From Ferruginibacter sp. (GTDB lineage: Bacteria; Bacteroidota; Bacteroidia; Chitinophagales; Chitinophagaceae): a stretch of 64,000 bases of DNA. The notes beneath the pieces were generated by a model. That model had not been told where the DNA came from. It searched no databases and saw nothing but the letters and a program-made list of their open reading frames with translations. The stretch's first letter is position 1; each line of letters opens with the position of its first letter. The stretch covers positions 593,628-657,627 of the forward strand of contig JAHBTO010000002.1 in the NCBI GenBank assembly GCA_019638525.1, read 5' to 3'. The position numbers were made by a program, and so were the translations under genes. Positions 15,726-23,531 of the stretch are shown here, in pieces.

Positions 15726-18305
15726 TTATTCCTTCACGCTTACTGCTACTACTTTTGAAACCGATTTGCTTCCATCTTTATCTACCTGTACAATACGCAC
15801 AAATACTTTTTTCCCTTCATCATAACTCAAAGTATCTTCTTTCTTGCAACCTGCATTCAATAATATTAAGGCTAAAAAAATTGCTGCCAATCCAAATAAA
15901 TAATTGCGTTTTTTGTTTTTGAACCACGGCAAAAACAAAAGTGAAAGTGAACCTGCAAAGCCGAGCATCAGTATTTTTTCCAGTGATGTATTAAATGAAT
16001 ACTGCAAAGGTTTATCAGAATTTCCATTTATTGCTTTAGACTTTACAATTCCAACACTTTTAAATTCCTTACCGTCGGCAGATACCTGGATGTCGAAATA
16101 ATCATTATTACTTTCGGTATTTGTTATCCACGAAACAAACAACTGTTTGTTTCGAACATACGCATCCATATGATTCATGGTTATCGGTACAACATAATTG
16201 TCTTCAATAAAAGCAAAATAATTTCGTGATTGTCCAAATACGGTCGTAAACAGTCCGCCGGCATACACTTTATTACTTCCATCCATATCTACACTCCAAA
16301 CAAGATCATTCAAAACCGGATTCCATTGAGTAGCATTCCCTGTGGCAAGATTTAAACTTGCCAAGTAAGCACGGGAAGCGCCGCCAATTGATAGAAATTG
16401 CCCACCGGCATAAATTTGATTTCCATTAATAAAAAGTGAGTACACCGTATTACTGGCATTGGGATCCCATGTAGTGGCCAATCCGGTGGTAGCATTTATA
16501 GCGGCAATATTATTTCGTGTTTGTCCACCGGTTGTATTGAAGTGTCCTCCAACATATACCGTGTTATCTTTATAAACAAGGCTATAAATATTTCCATTCG
16601 TATTTAATCCGGGGTTCCAACTATTGGCAAGTCCGGTTGCCAGGTCCACTGCTCCAATATGATATCTTGATTGTCCGGAAATGGTTGTAAAGTATCCACT
16701 GATATAAACGGCATTATCACCCTCTGTGATTGCATCCACCTGCACATTTACATTCGGATTCCAAGACGTAGCATTCCCTGTAGTAGGATCCAATTGTGCA
16801 AGACTGTTTCTTGCCTGGCCACCAATACTTGTAAAGCTGCCTCCTGCATAAATATAATTGGTACCGGCAGCAATTGCAAAAACACCGGTATTATTATTGG
16901 GGTTAGGGTTAAATGAAGTTGCATTACCATTTGTGTTGTTTAATCCTGCAATGTATCTCCTGTTTTGCCCGCCAATAGTAGAAAAATTGCCTGCTGCATA
17001 TATAGTGGTTTCCTTTATTACTAAATCGGTTACTGTGCCATTTGCATTTGGTGCCCATGATGTTACACTCCCGGTTGTTGCATCTACTGCAGCTACAAAT
17101 CTTCTTTCTTTCCATCCCACCGAAATAAAACTACCACCTGCATAAACATTACTACCATTTACCGCTATTGCTAATACACCCTCGTATATACTGGGGTCCC
17201 AGGAAGTAGCTAAAGCGGTATTAATATCAAGCGCAGCAATGGCGTTGCGGTTTTCGCCTCCAATTATAGAAAAATATCCTCCTGCATATAATAGCCCATT
17301 ATCAATAGCTATAGTTTCTACTATATTATCACTGCCGGCAAACCAGTTTTCTGCGTTTCCAGTAGAAGTATTCACAGCACCAAGATAATTTCTTGATTCT
17401 CCTCCAAGTGTAGTAAACTCTCCTGCAACATAAAGCGTATTCCCTGATAGCGCCATGTCGAGCACCATACCATCTGCACCCGGGTTCCAGGTTAATGCAT
17501 TTCCATTGGTTGAATTTACCGCACCAATATAATCCCTTGATTGCCCGCCCAGCAGGGTAAAGTTGCCTCCAATATAGATAGTTATACCATTTACAAGAAT
17601 TGTACTTACAACACCATCAGCATCCGGAAGCCATGAAGTAACATTGCCTGTAGTTGCATCAAGTGCTGCAACATTATACCTGGTTTGCGAATTAATATCA
17701 CTAAAATCGCCCCCCACATATACGATTCCTGCGCTTACTGCTATTGTATTTACTGCCCCATCAGTATTAGCAATCCATGAATTCACATTTCCGGTTGTTA
17801 AATCAAATGCTGCTAAATAATCTCTCGGCTGCCCGCCAATATTTCCAAAATCTCCCCCTACATACAAAACATTTCCATTGATGGTAAGCGTTCTTACATA
17901 GTTATCGGCCCCGGGATTCCAGCTGTTCACACTCCCATCTGCATTAATACGGGCTATATGGTTTCTTGCAAAACCACCTACTTGTGTAAATTCACCTCCA
18001 ATATACCAACCGCCAGCACCATCCGATACAACAGCATTTACCATGTCATTCGGTTTTACAAAATTTAAATCGGGCAGCCCTGAACTTGTATTAATGGCTG
18101 AGCCATTTGGAACATTAGGGCCAAGTCCCAAAAAATTACCGCCCATGTAAATAGTGTTTCCACTATGAACCACCGAATACACATGCCCATTGGTAATAGG
18201 CATATTTTCATGAACAAACTGGGCACTACTATTGAAATGAAAAGGCAATAACATGGTAACCAACAAGAGCAGCTTAGTATGCCACTTAACAGAATAATTT
18301 TTCAT
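15726..18305 (-). CDS. Secreted repeat (propeller-like) protein with TM-interrupted C-terminal domain
   Basis: The 859-residue protein has a signal peptide (LLLLVTMLLPFHFNSSAQ). It then has about 14 tandem repeats of roughly 48 residues, each built like YxGGxFxxIGGQxRxxIAAxDxxTGxxxSWNP, filling residues 30-700, which suggests one or two beta-propellers. A fibronectin-like strand set follows (NKQLFVSWITNTESNNDYFD). About residues 775-833 form two hydrophobic helices separated by a basic KNKKR; the second ends LLNAGC, like a lipoprotein signal. Residues 834-859 (FVRIVQVDKDGSKSVSKVV) look like the last strands of the fibronectin-like domain. No T9SS domain is seen. It is probably cell-surface anchored; ligand unknown. 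Confidence 0.85.
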   Translation of the reverse strand: MKNYSVKWHTKLLLLVTMLLPFHFNSSAQFVHENMPITNGHVYSVVHSGNTIYMGGNFLGLGPNVPNGSAINTSSGLPDLNFVKPNDMVNAVVSDGAGGWYIGGEFTQVGGFARNHIARINADGSVNSWNPGADNYVRTLTINGNVLYVGGDFGNIGGQPRDYLAAFDLTTGNVNSWIANTDGAVNTIAVSAGIVYVGGDFSDINSQTRYNVAALDATTGNVTSWLPDADGVVSTILVNGITIYIGGNFTLLGGQSRDYIGAVNSTNGNALTWNPGADGMVLDMALSGNTLYVAGEFTTLGGESRNYLGAVNTSTGNAENWFAGSDNIVETIAIDNGLLYAGGYFSIIGGENRNAIAALDINTALATSWDPSIYEGVLAIAVNGSNVYAGGSFISVGWKERRFVAAVDATTGSVTSWAPNANGTVTDLVIKETTIYAAGNFSTIGGQNRRYIAGLNNTNGNATSFNPNPNNNTGVFAIAAGTNYIYAGGSFTSIGGQARNSLAQLDPTTGNATSWNPNVNVQVDAITEGDNAVYISGYFTTISGQSRYHIGAVDLATGLANSWNPGLNTNGNIYSLVYKDNTVYVGGHFNTTGGQTRNNIAAINATTGLATTWDPNASNTVYSLFINGNQIYAGGQFLSIGGASRAYLASLNLATGNATQWNPVLNDLVWSVDMDGSNKVYAGGLFTTVFGQSRNYFAFIEDNYVVPITMNHMDAYVRNKQLFVSWITNTESNNDYFDIQVSADGKEFKSVGIVKSKAINGNSDKPLQYSFNTSLEKILMLGFAGSLSLLFLPWFKNKKRNYLFGLAAIFLALILLNAGCKKEDTLSYDEGKKVFVRIVQVDKDGSKSVSKVVAVSVKE

Positions 18306-18457
18306 AATGGGTGTTTTAATAGATGAAAAATGAGCTTTAGTTAACCGGTGATGCAGGTTAAATTCTTTTTAATATGTGTCAAATTAATAGAAATGGATAT
18401 ATTGGCAAATAATCCAAATGGATAATTGTTTTTAAAATGAAATTATCGTATTGCTCC

Positions 18458-18572
18458 CTGCAATGTCTTTTTAAGAGCATAGCGTGTAAGCCAGGTAAGT
18501 TGCGTAAAGGATAAAGTAAAACCCAATAGAATATCGTATTGGTCGCCGCCGTTGTTGGTCGTCTCAACAACA
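18458..18572. repeat. Palindromic intergenic repeat, copy D (composite)
   Basis: It begins CTGCAATGTCT, has GCGTGTAAGCC (18482-18492) and AGGATAA (18508-18514) as in the 13.15-kb copy, then CCAATA (18523-18528)/TATTGG (18537-18542), and ends with GTTGTTG (18551-18557)/CAACAAC (18565-18571). It therefore links both sub-types of the family in one element. It lies between two minus-strand genes. The rest of the gap 18306-18457 shows nothing recognisable. Confidence 0.65.
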
Positions 18573-18584
18573 ATATATTATGCT

Positions 18585-19064
18585 TCATCCCATTTTTCTC
18601 TCAATAAATTTTTTCAAATTCTTCCTGGCACCATTCTGTATTTTCTTTTGAAAAAAACGGTTCCAGCCTAATAGCCAACCCATAAAACCCATTGCCTGCT
18701 TGCTCCATTTATGTAAACTAAATGCATCGCTGTGTTCTGCAATTTTTCCATCAGCAAAACGCATATTGGCCTTTATCTTGTTCACTACTTTTTTTCCCGT
18801 TTTAGAAAAAGTATAACTGGCCACCCATTCGCAGGTACTGTATTCTTCATCAAGATGTGTGATATTGGAATAAGTTAATGAAAAATCTTTTGCATTGGTA
18901 CAAAGCATTTCCCACATTGCCCTCACTTCATCGCCTCTTAATAACCCAAAAACAGGGTCAAAAAAAACTATATCATCACTGTAACAGGCATTCATGCCAT
19001 TATAATCCAGCTTTTGAAAAGATGAATAAAATTTGTTGATGAGTTCTTCATTAATACCGGCCAT
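18585..19064 (-). CDS. NTF2-like (SnoaL-type) protein
   Basis: The protein has 159 residues from ATG 19064; a TTG at 19070 would add two. The N-terminus, INEELINKFYSSFQKLDYNGMNACYSDDIVFFDPVFGLLRG, is the standard opening of SnoaL-like members of the NTF2 fold, and NKIKANMRFADGKIAEHSDAFSLHKW is the conserved C-terminal strand region. The extra C-terminal segment (about 40 residues, basic, ending KKFIERKMG) exceeds the usual domain. No signal peptide. Such proteins bind or isomerise small molecules; no substrate can be assigned. Confidence 0.82.
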   Translation of the reverse strand: MAGINEELINKFYSSFQKLDYNGMNACYSDDIVFFDPVFGLLRGDEVRAMWEMLCTNAKDFSLTYSNITHLDEEYSTCEWVASYTFSKTGKKVVNKIKANMRFADGKIAEHSDAFSLHKWSKQAMGFMGWLLGWNRFFQKKIQNGARKNLKKFIERKMG

Positions 19065-19108
19065 ATACAATTTAGTTTCGTTAAATTTAACACTCTAAAA
19101 AATATGAA

Positions 19109-20989
19109 ATGAAAAAATATTTTCTGCTGCTTATTACTACCCTGTTTTCATTAACAAACCTGTGGGCACAGGATGCCGATTCGGCCTGGGTAAGAGATAA
19201 CTATTATAAAATAGAAAAGATGGTTCCCATGCGTGACGGCATCAGCCTGTTTACTGCATTTTATATCCCTAAAAACAATACAGAAAAACACCCCATTCTG
19301 CTGAACCGTACGCCATATAGCTGCAGGCCTTATGGTGAGGATAATTTTAATCCTCGTTTATACTCTACCTACTGGATTAATTACCTTAAAGAAGGTTACA
19401 TCATTGCCATACAAGATGTACGAGGCCGGTGGATGAGTGAAGGAGATTTTGTAGATGTGCGCCCTTTCAATCCCAATAAAAAAGGAAAAGAAATTGACGA
19501 AGCAAGCGATACCTATGATGCTATTGATTGGATGATTAAAAACCTGCCTGGTAACAACCAGCGTGTAGGTGTTTTTGGTATTTCGTATCCGGGCTTTTAT
19601 TCAACCATGGCAGCGCTTAGCGGCCACCCGGCTTTAAAAGCTGTAAGCCCGCAGGCGCCGGTAACAGACTGGTTCATGGGCGACGACTTTCACCACAACG
19701 GCGCTTTCTTTTTTTTAGATGGGTTTAATTTTTATACCGGTTTTGGAAAACCAAGGCCTGTACCAACGCAAGTTGCATCGCCTGGATTTAGAATACCAAC
19801 ACAAGACTATTATGATTTTTATTTAAGAACAGGCGCCATCAAAAACTTTACAAAAATAATGGGCGATAGTATAAAGTTTTGGAACGACCTGGTGAACCAT
19901 CCTAATTATGATGAATGGTGGCAGGCCCGTAACCCTCGCAATTTTGTAACCAATATTAAACCTGCCATACTTGTAGTGGGTGGTTTGTTTGATGCCGAAG
20001 ATTGTTTTGGCGCCTGGAACCTGTACAAAGCCATTGAACAAAAAAGTCCGCTAACCGAAAACAGGTTGGTGATGGGCCCCTGGTTTCATGGCGGATGGGG
20101 CGGCCGCAGCGATGGGACATATTTAGGCAATATCAGGTTTGGTAAAAAAACAAGTGAATATTATCAACAGAATATAGAAATACCATTCTTTAATTTTTAT
20201 TTAAAACTAAAAGGCACCGTACGGGATATTGCAGAAGCCACCGTTTTCTTCAGTGGCGAAAATGAATGGAAAAATTTAAAGTCATGGCCACCCGAAGGCG
20301 TATCATATAAAAAATTGTATACTGCAAATGGTAATGGCTTATCATTTATTGAAACAAAAAATGCGGCAACCACTTACAGCGAATACATCAGCGATCCTGC
20401 ACACCCGGTGCCATATACCGAAGATGTACACCCCGGCCGCACAAGAGAATACATGACCGATGACCAGCGTTTTGCCAGCCGCAGGCCCGATGTGCTTAGT
20501 TTTAGTACACCTGTATTAACAAGTGATATTACACTGGCTGGCCCGTTGGTAGCCGATTTATTTACCAGCATCTCAACAACCGATGCTGATTTTGTGGTTA
20601 AACTGATAGATGTTTTTCCTAATGAATATATTTATGATGAAAATGAATTTGGTAAAGGCAATGGCCAAAACTATCCCATGGGTGGTTACCAAATGCTTGT
20701 TCGTGGCGAAATAATGCGTGGCAAATTCCGCAACAGTTTTGCAGTACCCGAACCCTTTACACCCGGCAACATCACCGAAGTAAAATATACATTGCCCGAT
20801 GTGGCACACACTTTTAAAAAAGGACATAAAATAATGGTGCAGGTACAAAGCAGTTGGTTCCCATTATCCGACAGGAACCCACAAAAATTTGTTGACATTT
20901 ATCATTGCGATGACAGCGACTTTCAAAAAGCTACCATCAGGATATATCATAACAGCAGCATCATACTGCCAATATTAAATAACCAGTAA
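19109..20989 (+). CDS. CocE/NonD-family hydrolase (S15-type), secreted
   Basis: The 626-residue protein has a signal peptide ending NLWAQ. The alpha/beta-hydrolase core carries the nucleophile motif GISYPG (Ser159), the usual DVRGRWMSEGDF segment, and LVVGGLFDAED for the acidic residue; a C-terminal jelly-roll domain (about 400-626) ends DFQKATIRIYHNSSIILPIL. This is the X-Pro dipeptidyl-peptidase (S15)/cocaine-esterase-like family; members cleave acyl esters or amides, and actual substrates are rarely predictable. Immediately after its stop lies a second, degenerate copy of this C-terminal end, so a tandem paralogue appears to have been lost. The GH20 gene follows. Confidence 0.9.
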   Translation: MKKYFLLLITTLFSLTNLWAQDADSAWVRDNYYKIEKMVPMRDGISLFTAFYIPKNNTEKHPILLNRTPYSCRPYGEDNFNPRLYSTYWINYLKEGYIIAIQDVRGRWMSEGDFVDVRPFNPNKKGKEIDEASDTYDAIDWMIKNLPGNNQRVGVFGISYPGFYSTMAALSGHPALKAVSPQAPVTDWFMGDDFHHNGAFFFLDGFNFYTGFGKPRPVPTQVASPGFRIPTQDYYDFYLRTGAIKNFTKIMGDSIKFWNDLVNHPNYDEWWQARNPRNFVTNIKPAILVVGGLFDAEDCFGAWNLYKAIEQKSPLTENRLVMGPWFHGGWGGRSDGTYLGNIRFGKKTSEYYQQNIEIPFFNFYLKLKGTVRDIAEATVFFSGENEWKNLKSWPPEGVSYKKLYTANGNGLSFIETKNAATTYSEYISDPAHPVPYTEDVHPGRTREYMTDDQRFASRRPDVLSFSTPVLTSDITLAGPLVADLFTSISTTDADFVVKLIDVFPNEYIYDENEFGKGNGQNYPMGGYQMLVRGEIMRGKFRNSFAVPEPFTPGNITEVKYTLPDVAHTFKKGHKIMVQVQSSWFPLSDRNPQKFVDIYHCDDSDFQKATIRIYHNSSIILPILNNQ

Positions 20990-21074
20990 TGAAAAAGACT
21001 TTCAAAAAGCAACCATCTGTATTTACCATGATGCAGTTAATGCAAGCAGTATAGTATTGCCTGTTTTAAAGTAA
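20988..21074 (+). pseudogene. Relic of a second CocE-family gene (C-terminal 28 codons)
   Basis: Bases 20988-21074 read NEKDFQKATICIYHDAVNAS, then eight more residues ending LPVLK and a TAA at 21072. This parallels the end of the preceding gene (DFQKATIRIYHN ... ILPIL) with different codons and residues, and matches the usual last strand of CocE proteins. No start or upstream domain remains. The frame enters across the stop codon of the intact gene. Confidence 0.75.
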
Positions 21075-21107
21075 TATTGCTATAACAATTATAATTAAAT
21101 ATACACG

Positions 21108-23426
21108 ATGAAATTATTTGCAACCATTTTAAGCTTCGCCATCACATTAATTTCTTACGCACAGGTAAACATTGTACCCATGCCTGCCGAGGTAAAGATG
21201 GGCAGCGGCACATTTACTTTAACCAAAAACACGGCGCTGATACTTGAAGGGAGTGGCCTTGAAAAATCTGCCGTTGTTTTAAACAATTACCTGCAAAAGC
21301 AATTTGGTTTTTCATTAAAGGTTAAAAAGCAGGCTGCAAATTCTAATGCTATTCGCCTTAATTACGAAAGATTGGATTATGAGATTCCGGGTGCATATAC
21401 ACTTACGATTGATAAAAATGGTGTTTACATTGCCGGCGATAATGAAGCAGGTGTTTTTTATGGTATTCAATCTTTATTGCAGCTGATACCTTTTACAAAA
21501 AACAAATTAACCATACCACAACTTACCATTAATGATTATCCCCGGTTTGCATACCGTGGCATGCACCTTGATGTGGGCCGGCATTTTTTTCCGGTTTCAT
21601 TTGTAAAAAGATATATCGATTACCTGGCTGCATACAAATACAATACTTTTCACTGGCACCTTACCGAAGACCAGGGCTGGCGCATTGAAATAAAAAAATA
21701 TCCCGCACTTACCAAAATTGGTGCATGGAGAAACGGCAGTATCATTGGCCGCTATCCCGGCAAAGGAAGCGATAATAAATTTTATGGTGGCTTTTATACA
21801 CAGCAGCAAATTAAAGAAGTAGTGCAATATGCAAAAAGCCGGTATATAGAAGTGATACCAGAAATAGAAATGCCCGGCCACGGAAGCGCCGCTATTGCTG
21901 CTTATCCCTGGCTAAGCTGTTTTCCACAAAAACCAACCGAAATACCAGCCAATATGATTTCGAAAAAAAGTGCAGAAGAACAAAAGAATGGCCGTATAAA
22001 ATTAGTGCAGGAAACCTGGGGTGTTTTTGATGATGTTTTTTGTGCAGGCAAAGATTCTACATTTATGTTTTTAGAAAATGTAATTGATGAAGTGATAAAA
22101 CTTTTTCCTTCAAAATATTTTCATATCGGTGCCGATGAATGCCCCAAAACACACTGGAAGCTTTGCCCTTATTGCCAAAAAAGAATGAAAGACAATAACC
22201 TTATAGATGAACACGAACTGCAAAGCTGGTTTGTACAGCGTATTGAAAAATACCTTAACAGCAAAGGAAAAATAATGATTGGGTGGGATGAAATACTGGA
22301 AGGTGGCCTTGCCCCCAATGCCGTAGTAATGAGCTGGCGTGGCGAAACCGGCGGTATAGAAGCGGCAAAGCAAAAACACCAGGTGATAATGACACCCGGT
22401 AATCCTGTATATTTCGATTATTCGCAAAGTAAAAATGAAGACAGTGTAACTATTGGTGGCTACAACCCCATAGAAAATGTATATGCCTACGACCCTATAC
22501 CCAAAGAACTTTCGGCTCAAGATGGAAAATATGTGTTAGGCGCACAGGCAAATATGTGGACCGAATATATGGAATACCCAAGCAAGGTTGAATACATGAT
22601 GTTTCCACGCATGACTGCTTTAAGTGAAGTATTATGGAGCCCCAAAGAAAAACGTAACTGGAGCGATTTTGAAAGAAGGCTTCCAACAGTATTTGAAAGG
22701 CTTACCAAACAAAAAATTAATTACAGTAAAGCATATTATGATTTAAAAGCAACAGTATTACCTACGCCTGATTATAACGGTGTACTTTGGAAATTAGAAT
22801 CAAAAAATAATATGCCCATAACCATCAATTATAACAATAGTGATTCGGTATGGGCTTATACAAAACCGCAACTAATTTCCAATGGTATCTTTTTAGCAAA
22901 TGCATCTACCAAAGAAATGAAAGTGTCGCAAAAGTTTTATTTTAACAAAGCCACCGGCAAAAAAATAAGTATTGTAAACCCTCCATCAAAATCATATTCG
23001 GGCAACGGCGCTTTTACATTGGTTGATGGCGTGCAAAATGAAAAAGGCATGAGCAAGTCTTCCGAATTTTTAGGTTTTAACGGAACCAATCTTGATGTTA
23101 CGATTGACCTTGGCAAAGAAACCGAAGTTTCAAAAGTAACCCTGCATGTATTAAAACAAACTGGCAGTTGGATTTACCTGCCCAAAAAAGTGGAGGTAAC
23201 TTATATACCATATATAGATACAACTGTGGTAACCCGGCATCCACCGCTTGAATCTGTTAGTATTGATATAAACCCTGATGATGACATGGATAAGATTGAA
23301 ATAAAAAAAGAAAAAACCTGCAGGTATATACAGGTAAAAGCATTCAACTATGGTATTATACCAACGGGTAAACCCGGCGGTGGTAATCCAGCATGGCTTT
23401 TTACTGATGAGATAGAAGTGCAGTAG
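21108..23426 (+). CDS. Beta-N-acetylhexosaminidase, GH20
   Basis: The 772-residue protein has a signal peptide. A GH20b N-terminal domain (about 20-145) precedes the catalytic barrel (about 150-510): YRGMHLDVGRHFFPV, FHWHLTEDQGWRIEIKKYP, and FHIGADECPKTHW with the catalytic Asp343-Glu344 pair; VLGAQANMWTEY closes the active site. The C-terminal 130 residues (TNLDVTIDLGKETEVSKVTL) look like an F5/8-type carbohydrate-binding or accessory domain. It releases terminal GlcNAc/GalNAc from chitin-oligosaccharides or glycans outside the cytoplasm. The next gene, NagB-PIG-L, processes amino sugars, so the pair forms a short amino-sugar unit. Confidence 0.94.
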   Translation: MKLFATILSFAITLISYAQVNIVPMPAEVKMGSGTFTLTKNTALILEGSGLEKSAVVLNNYLQKQFGFSLKVKKQAANSNAIRLNYERLDYEIPGAYTLTIDKNGVYIAGDNEAGVFYGIQSLLQLIPFTKNKLTIPQLTINDYPRFAYRGMHLDVGRHFFPVSFVKRYIDYLAAYKYNTFHWHLTEDQGWRIEIKKYPALTKIGAWRNGSIIGRYPGKGSDNKFYGGFYTQQQIKEVVQYAKSRYIEVIPEIEMPGHGSAAIAAYPWLSCFPQKPTEIPANMISKKSAEEQKNGRIKLVQETWGVFDDVFCAGKDSTFMFLENVIDEVIKLFPSKYFHIGADECPKTHWKLCPYCQKRMKDNNLIDEHELQSWFVQRIEKYLNSKGKIMIGWDEILEGGLAPNAVVMSWRGETGGIEAAKQKHQVIMTPGNPVYFDYSQSKNEDSVTIGGYNPIENVYAYDPIPKELSAQDGKYVLGAQANMWTEYMEYPSKVEYMMFPRMTALSEVLWSPKEKRNWSDFERRLPTVFERLTKQKINYSKAYYDLKATVLPTPDYNGVLWKLESKNNMPITINYNNSDSVWAYTKPQLISNGIFLANASTKEMKVSQKFYFNKATGKKISIVNPPSKSYSGNGAFTLVDGVQNEKGMSKSSEFLGFNGTNLDVTIDLGKETEVSKVTLHVLKQTGSWIYLPKKVEVTYIPYIDTTVVTRHPPLESVSIDINPDDDMDKIEIKKEKTCRYIQVKAFNYGIIPTGKPGGGNPAWLFTDEIEVQ

Positions 23427-23531
23427 GTTTGCCTTACAACCCGTTGCCGGGAAACGAACGCTTCCTTTTTTTAGTTAGAAATTTTAGAATGTAATAAATA
23501 AAGCGGTAATTTTAATCAACACAAAACTACT

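Noticed and set aside
15726..18305. Regularly spaced repeats resembling a CRISPR array
   Set aside because: The period is about 144 bp, the frame is open throughout, and the repeats are protein repeats with variable DNA.
13084..18572. Integron cassette array (attC sites) as the explanation for the palindromic elements
   Set aside because: The ends contain GTTGC/GCAAC cores but do not fit the GTTRRRY and RYYYAAC consensus in the required order, and no integron integrase gene is present. Only the cassette-like layout is kept as an observation.
23450..23480. Terminator after the GH20 gene
   Set aside because: A GGAA/TTCC pair before a T-run exists, but the stem is only four pairs with a mismatch; too weak to list.
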